From the NCBI GenBank assembly GCA_002314715.1, contig DCGY01000015.1:19102-37559 (forward strand): DNA of 18,458 bases. Reading direction: 5' to 3'. Position numbers and translations under genes: made by a program. Of this stretch, positions 14,010 to 18,458 are shown in pieces. The notes under the pieces were generated by a model. That model worked only from the letters and a program-made list of their open reading frames with translations, was not told the DNA's origin and searched no databases. Within the stretch, counting starts at the first letter, position 1. Every line of letters starts with the position of its first letter. The stretch comes from Lachnospiraceae bacterium UBA1766. GTDB lineage: Bacteria; Bacillota; Clostridia; Lachnospirales; Lachnospiraceae.

Positions 14010-15833
14010 ATGAATCCGCAAGGAAAAAGAAACAAAGGATTAAGCACGTATATTTTCTTCGTCTTCGCCTTAATTGCAATTATTTTCATTGTGAATATGG
14101 TAAGCAATCGGGAAGATCCTTATACCAGAGAGCAATTTATAAAGGACTTGGAAGGGAATAAGGTTTCGGAAGTAGAGATTGTACCAAACAGTGAAACGCC
14201 CACCGGTATTGTGCAGGTGGTTTTGAAGGATAATACGTATCGTAAATTGTATGTAACGGAAATTTCCGAGGCAGAGGATTTGGTTCGCCAGTATGGTATT
14301 GCCCCGATTGTTTCAGATGTAAAGAGACCCAGCTGGGTAATGAACTATTTACTGCCCATGCTGATTGTATTGGTAATCGGCATTTTTCTAATGGTAATTT
14401 TTAACGGACAAAATGCCAACCATCAGGATCCCGGCGCTGCCAAGATGATGAATTTTGGCAAGAGTTCGGCCAAGTTGTCCCAGGGAGACAACAAAATCAC
14501 TTTTGATAAGGTAGCAGGATTAAAGGAAGAAAAGGAAGCCCTGGAGGAGATCGTGGATTTCTTAAAGGATCCTGCGAAGTTTACCAAATTGGGTGCCAGA
14601 ATTCCCAAGGGTGTACTTTTGGAGGGATCTCCCGGTACCGGTAAAACCTTGTTGGCCAAGGCAGTTGCGGGAGAAGCAGGCGTACCCTTCTTCAGTATCT
14701 CCGGTTCCGACTTCGTAGAAATGTTTGTGGGTGTTGGTGCTGCCCGTGTCAGAGATATGTTTGAAACAGCCAAGAAAAACGTGCCTTGTATCGTATTTAT
14801 CGATGAAATCGATGCGGTAGCCAGAAGAAGAGGTGCAGGACTTGGTGGCGGACACGACGAGCGTGAACAGACACTGAACCAGTTACTGGTAGAGATGGAC
14901 GGTTTCGGTGAGAACGAAGGTATTATCATTATGGCAGCTACAAACCGTATTGATATCCTGGATCCGGCAATTCTTCGTCCCGGCCGATTCGATCGCAAGG
15001 TAACCGTAGGTACTCCGGATATTGGCGGTCGTGAGGAGATTCTTCGGGTTCATGTCAAGAATAAACCTGTTGCCAGTGATGTGGATTTAAAGCAAATTGC
15101 CCAGACCACAGCAGGATTTACCGGTGCGGATTTGGAAAATCTTTTGAATGAAGCCGCAATTAACGCAGCCAGAGAAGGAAAAGCGTTTCTGGATCAGTCC
15201 GATATTCAAAAGGCCTTTGTGAAGGTGGGTATCGGCAGTGAGAAGAAGAGCCGCATTATCAGCGATAAAGAAAAGAAGATTACCGCATATCACGAGGCGG
15301 GTCATGCAATTTTGTTCCACCTGCTGCCGGATGTGGGACCGGTATATACCGTATCCATTATTCCTACCGGAAACGGAGCGGCCGGATATACCATGCCTCT
15401 TCCCGAGAAGGACGAAATGTTCTTAACCAAGGGAAGAATGCTTCAGGACATTATGGTATCCTTGGGCGGACGTATTGCGGAGGATTTGATTTTCCAGGAT
15501 GTTACCACCGGTGCTTCCAGCGATATTAAGCGCGCTACCAAGGAAGCACGTATGATGGTTACCAAGTTCGGTATGTCAGAGAATATCGGTGTAATTGATT
15601 ATGACAATGATGACGAGGTATTCATCGGTCGTGATTTAGGTCACACCAAGAGCTATAGCGAATCGGTTACCGCGCAGATCGATCAGGAAGTAAAGCGTAT
15701 CGTAGATGAATGCTATGGAAAGGCAAAAGCAATCCTTTTGGAGAATGAGGAAATCCTTCATCGTTGCGCTTCCTTGCTGCTGGAAAAGGAAAGAATTAAC
15801 CGGGAAGAGTTTGAAGCATTATTTGTTTGTTAA
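14010..15833 (+). CDS. ftsH: ATP-dependent zinc metalloprotease FtsH
   Basis: A 607-residue membrane-bound AAA+ protease that degrades misassembled membrane proteins and regulators. Membrane segments lie at about 13-31 and 111-131 with a short outside domain between. The AAA domain has Walker A GSPGTGKT (206-213), Walker B IVFIDEID (261-268) and the second region of homology near 309-327. The first Walker A proline usual in FtsH (GPPGTGKT) is serine here; this should be harmless. The zinc site is HEAGH (428-432), with D505 in GASSDIKRAT as the likely third ligand. AGGAGG (13998-14003) lies 6 nt before the ATG. It closes the spoIIE-tilS-hpt-ftsH unit. Confidence 0.97.
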   Translation: MNPQGKRNKGLSTYIFFVFALIAIIFIVNMVSNREDPYTREQFIKDLEGNKVSEVEIVPNSETPTGIVQVVLKDNTYRKLYVTEISEAEDLVRQYGIAPIVSDVKRPSWVMNYLLPMLIVLVIGIFLMVIFNGQNANHQDPGAAKMMNFGKSSAKLSQGDNKITFDKVAGLKEEKEALEEIVDFLKDPAKFTKLGARIPKGVLLEGSPGTGKTLLAKAVAGEAGVPFFSISGSDFVEMFVGVGAARVRDMFETAKKNVPCIVFIDEIDAVARRRGAGLGGGHDEREQTLNQLLVEMDGFGENEGIIIMAATNRIDILDPAILRPGRFDRKVTVGTPDIGGREEILRVHVKNKPVASDVDLKQIAQTTAGFTGADLENLLNEAAINAAREGKAFLDQSDIQKAFVKVGIGSEKKSRIISDKEKKITAYHEAGHAILFHLLPDVGPVYTVSIIPTGNGAAGYTMPLPEKDEMFLTKGRMLQDIMVSLGGRIAEDLIFQDVTTGASSDIKRATKEARMMVTKFGMSENIGVIDYDNDDEVFIGRDLGHTKSYSESVTAQIDQEVKRIVDECYGKAKAILLENEEILHRCASLLLEKERINREEFEALFVC

Positions 15834-15894
15834 TATTGCACAAAAACTTATTAAACTTATTGTTATATTTGTGGGTTTTACGAATAGATATATT

Positions 15895-15933
15895 TTGGGG
15901 GAGATGATATTATACTTCTTGTACCCCCCCCAA
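15895..15933. repeat. G5/C8 hairpin downstream of ftsH
   Basis: TTGGGGG (15895-15901) can pair with CCCCCAA (15927-15933) around a 25-nt loop. The right arm is part of a run of eight C (15924-15931). No T tract follows, so this is not a normal terminator. Its role is not known. Confidence 0.4.
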
Positions 15934-15983
15934 TACATTATAGTTTTTGCTATACCCCATAAGTAAAAAGAAATACCTTCTCT

Positions 15984-16010
15984 AAAAAAGACAGCTTAGC
16001 TGTCTTTTTT
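15984..16010. terminator. Terminator after ftsH, probably working in both directions
   Basis: AAAAAAGACAGC (15984-15995) pairs perfectly with GCTGTCTTTTTT (15999-16010) around TTA. A runs on the left and T runs on the right allow termination on either strand. Confidence 0.9.
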
Positions 16011-16022
16011 ACTTTATATAGC

Positions 16023-16051
16023 TTTTCATTTATAGCAAAAAATGATAAAAT
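16023..16051 (+). promoter_or_regulatory. Sigma-A promoter for the alpha-glycosidase gene
   Basis: TTTTCA (16023-16028) and TAAAAT (16046-16051) are 17 bp apart. TG at 16043-16044 gives an extended -10. Transcription would start near 16058, about 28 nt before the gene. No catabolite-control operator was recognised. Confidence 0.55.
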
Positions 16052-16085
16052 AGAAGTGCAATTTTTTGAAGAGGATTAGGGAGCA

Positions 16086-18284
16086 ATGGATTACGACAGA
16101 CTTCGAAAAGTAGAATATAATCAACAATATATCGCCTCGATGAGACCTGTATTAAACAGAAGAGCTCTTTTTTCGGATACCACCAAGGATTATGTAAATC
16201 CTCCGGAACCCGGTTGTTATGAAAAAGTGACGATTCGCTTTCGTACGGCCAAAAATAATGTAGACCGTGTTTTTATGGTTTGCAAGGATGAACGCTATTT
16301 GTTAAACAAGGTGGATACAGAAGGCGAATTCGACTATTACGCTTATGAGTTCCAGCTGGATAATGAGAAGGTTTCTTATTATTTCGCGGTACAGATCGGA
16401 ACCTTGACCGGATATTATGATACGCGTGGACTGGTTCAGGAACCCAATGAGTATTACAATTTTGTGATTATTCCCGGCTTTTCCACTCCCGCGTGGGCAA
16501 AGGGAGCCGTTATGTACCAGATTTATGTGGATCGTTTCTGTAACGGAGACCCTTCCAACGATGTGTTGACCGGAGAGTACTGTTATATCAATGAGCAGGT
16601 ACATCGGGTAGAGGATTGGGACCGTTATCCCGCTCAAATGGATGTAAGAGAGTTTTATGGCGGAGACTTACAAGGTGTTTTGAATAAGATGGATTACCTT
16701 CAGGATTTGGGTGTGGAAGTAATCTATTTCAATCCCCTTTTTGTATCGCCTTCTAATCATAAATACGATATTCAGGATTATGATTATATTGACCCGCATT
16801 TCGGTAAAATCGTTATGGACGAGGGGGAGCTTTTATACCCCGGACAGAAAGAAAATAATCAGGCATCCCGTTATATCAATCGTGTGACCAACAAGGCAAA
16901 CCTGGAAGCCAGCAACGAATTGTTTGCACAGGTGGTTGCGGAGGCCCACAGACGTGGTATGAAGGTTATTTTGGACGGCGTATTCAATCATTGCGGTTCC
17001 TTCAATAAATGGATGGATCGCGAAAGGATTTACGAAAATGCCGAAGGTTACGAGAAGGGAGCCTACGTCAGCGGAGACAGCCCTTATCGCAGTTACTTTG
17101 ATTTCAAAAATGACTATAAATGGCCATATAATGATTCTTATGACGGTTGGTGGGGACACAATACCCTTCCCAAGTTAAATTACGAGAATTCCAAGGCACT
17201 TTTTGAATATGTCCTTCATATCGGACGTAAATGGGTATCCCCTCCTTACAATGCCGATGGATGGAGACTGGACGTGGCAGCAGACCTGGGTCACAGTCCG
17301 GAATACAATCATTACTTCTGGAAGGAATTCCGAAAGGCCGTGAAGGAAGCAAATCCCAATGCCATTATCCTGGCCGAGCATTACGGAAATACCAGAGACT
17401 GGTTGCAGGGAAAAGAATGGGATACCGTCATGAATTATGACGCTTTCATGGAGCCCATTACCTGGTTTTTGACCGGTATGGAAAAGCACAGTGATGACTT
17501 TCGAGAGGATCTTTTGGGAAATGCGGAAAGCTTCTGGGGCGCAATGCGTCACCATAATGCAAGCTTTGCAATGCCCAGCTGGCAGGTAGCCATGAATGAA
17601 CTGAGCAATCATGATCATTCCAGATTCCTGACCAGAACCAATCACAAGGTGGGCCGTACTGCTACCTTGGGTCCCAAAGCGGCAGAGGAAGGTATCAATA
17701 AGGCAGTCTTTTTGGAGGCGGTTGTCATGCAGATGACCTGGATTGGCGCCCCTACCATTTATTACGGAGATGAGGCCGGTGTTTGCGGATTTACCGATCC
17801 GGATAACCGCCGTACCTACCCTTGGGGAAGAGAAGATCATCAGCTGATTAATTTCCACAAGGATATCATTCAGCTTCGAAAGAACCATGAAGAGCTTCGT
17901 ACCGGATCCATTAAATATGTGGATTCCGGATATAATTTCCTGGCCTATGCCCGATTTACCAGAGAAAACCAGTGTTTGATTCTGATTAATAACGAGGATC
18001 ATCCGGTAGAAAAGGCTGTTTCCGTATGGCAAATCGGTACGGAGAAATATGGAAGCATGGAGATTTTGATGCAGACCGGCGAAGACGGATATACCATGTT
18101 TGGTGCACATTTGGAGGTGACACTGGGCAAGATTCATATCACCCTTCCCAAATTCAGCGCAACAATTTTGAAATATCATAAGGGTGCTCCCAAGAAGCAG
18201 GAGACCGCGCCCAAGGCAGAGACTGTTCCGGAAGTACTTACTCCGGAAGAAGAGATGCGTAGAAAAAGAAGATTTATTTTTTAG
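16086..18284 (+). CDS. Intracellular GH13 alpha-glycosidase (neopullulanase / cyclomaltodextrinase type)
   Basis: A 732-residue glycoside hydrolase family 13 enzyme that should cut alpha-1,4 or alpha-1,6 bonds in maltodextrins or related oligosaccharides. Residues about 40-130 form an N-terminal beta domain like those of neopullulanases. The barrel starts with VMYQIYVDRFCNGDPSND (142-159). The four family regions are present: DGVFNH (297-302), GWRLDVA (392-398) with nucleophile D396, ILAEHYG (428-434) with acid E431, and NHDHSR (508-513) with D510. A C-terminal beta domain covers about 605-697. No signal peptide is present, so it acts on imported sugars. The tail (about 700-732) is Pro/Glu/Lys-rich and ends in RRKRRFIF, which is not part of the fold. 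A GAGGA at 16071-16075 lies 10 nt before the ATG. The exact substrate cannot be told. Confidence 0.9.
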   Translation: MDYDRLRKVEYNQQYIASMRPVLNRRALFSDTTKDYVNPPEPGCYEKVTIRFRTAKNNVDRVFMVCKDERYLLNKVDTEGEFDYYAYEFQLDNEKVSYYFAVQIGTLTGYYDTRGLVQEPNEYYNFVIIPGFSTPAWAKGAVMYQIYVDRFCNGDPSNDVLTGEYCYINEQVHRVEDWDRYPAQMDVREFYGGDLQGVLNKMDYLQDLGVEVIYFNPLFVSPSNHKYDIQDYDYIDPHFGKIVMDEGELLYPGQKENNQASRYINRVTNKANLEASNELFAQVVAEAHRRGMKVILDGVFNHCGSFNKWMDRERIYENAEGYEKGAYVSGDSPYRSYFDFKNDYKWPYNDSYDGWWGHNTLPKLNYENSKALFEYVLHIGRKWVSPPYNADGWRLDVAADLGHSPEYNHYFWKEFRKAVKEANPNAIILAEHYGNTRDWLQGKEWDTVMNYDAFMEPITWFLTGMEKHSDDFREDLLGNAESFWGAMRHHNASFAMPSWQVAMNELSNHDHSRFLTRTNHKVGRTATLGPKAAEEGINKAVFLEAVVMQMTWIGAPTIYYGDEAGVCGFTDPDNRRTYPWGREDHQLINFHKDIIQLRKNHEELRTGSIKYVDSGYNFLAYARFTRENQCLILINNEDHPVEKAVSVWQIGTEKYGSMEILMQTGEDGYTMFGAHLEVTLGKIHITLPKFSATILKYHKGAPKKQETAPKAETVPEVLTPEEEMRRKRRFIF

Positions 18285-18291
18285 TTAATAC

Positions 18292-18320
18292 TTGCATTTT
18301 TCACAAAGTTATGTTAGAGT
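18292..18320 (+). promoter_or_regulatory. Promoter for tRNA-Tyr
   Basis: TTGCAT (18292-18297) and TAGAGT (18315-18320) are 17 bp apart, with TG at 18312-18313 giving an extended -10. No terminator was seen between the glycosidase gene and this promoter. Confidence 0.5.
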
Positions 18321-18359
18321 ATTTGATTGTCAGGGGTTTGTAATACAAATCTCATGAAT

Positions 18360-18444
18360 GGGTGGATTCCCGAGTGGCCAAAGGGGACAGACTGTAAATC
18401 TGCTGGCTTTGCCTTCGATGGTTCGAATCCATCCTCTCCCACCA
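18360..18444 (+). tRNA. tRNA-Tyr (anticodon GTA) with an imperfect acceptor stem
   Basis: The 85-nt gene has the class II layout of bacterial tRNA-Tyr. The anticodon loop is CTGTAAA with GTA, there is a long variable arm, and the T arm is GATGG-TTCGAAT-CCATC (18417-18433). The discriminator is A18441 and CCA is encoded (18442-18444). The acceptor arms are GGGTGGA (18360-18366) and CTCTCCC (18434-18440): U4-U69 and A7-C66 are mismatched and G6-U67 is a wobble. The anticodon stem also begins with an A27-C43 mismatch. G1-C72, A73 and the anticodon, which matter for charging with tyrosine, are kept. Identity is firm; full function is less certain. Confidence 0.85.
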
Positions 18445-18458
18445 TTTGACGAGGTTTC

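Noticed and set aside
17175..18179. 334-residue open frame on the - strand inside the glycosidase gene
   Set aside because: It lies fully opposite a gene with clear catalytic motifs, and its sequence resembles no known family.

Overview
The window looks like chromosomal DNA from a low-GC, spore-lineage Clostridia, most likely a Lachnospiraceae relative. This is judged from the proteins and gene order, since no search could be run. Almost all genes lie on the + strand and are tightly packed. The order hup, rqcP, yabP, yabQ, divIC, spoIIE, tilS, hpt, ftsH closely follows a block known from Bacillus and many Clostridia. That block joins ribosome quality control, mother-cell sporulation genes, division, tRNA modification, purine salvage and membrane proteolysis.

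Region by region. Positions 1-343 are very AT-rich and hold the cut end of a dispersed hairpin repeat, two perfect inverted repeats and a good promoter. Positions 344-2350 encode a yeast-type 2-isopropylmalate synthase fused in one frame to a C-terminal AraC-type DNA-binding domain, the most unusual gene here. Positions 2463-4031 encode a membrane-anchored SurA/PrsA-like foldase, followed by a strong terminator and about 170 bp of nested hairpin repeats (4093-4259). Positions 4292-6460 hold a Cof-type HAD phosphatase and the CCA-adding enzyme. Positions 6551-8976 hold a CotS-like kinase-fold protein overlapping a PEGA-domain lipoprotein. HU (9072-9347) has its own promoter, which starts inside the lipoprotein gene. 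After a terminator and another hairpin repeat come rqcP, yabP, yabQ and divIC, ending in a strong terminator. A new transcription unit then starts with spoIIE, under a promoter that looks Spo0A-controlled, and continues into tilS, hpt and ftsH. The window ends with an intracellular GH13 alpha-glycosidase (16086-18284) under its own promoter and a tRNA-Tyr gene (18360-18444).

Points to look at: (1) the LeuA-AraC fusion, which could be a leucine-sensing enzyme that is also a transcription factor; (2) a hairpin repeat family whose stem sequences change between copies while pairing is kept; (3) a spoIIE gene whose promoter keeps the odd 21-bp spacing and 0A-box layout known from Bacillus, while the protein lacks the membrane domain; (4) a tRNA-Tyr with mismatches in its acceptor and anticodon stems. 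No CRISPR array, prophage, transposase or defence island is visible.
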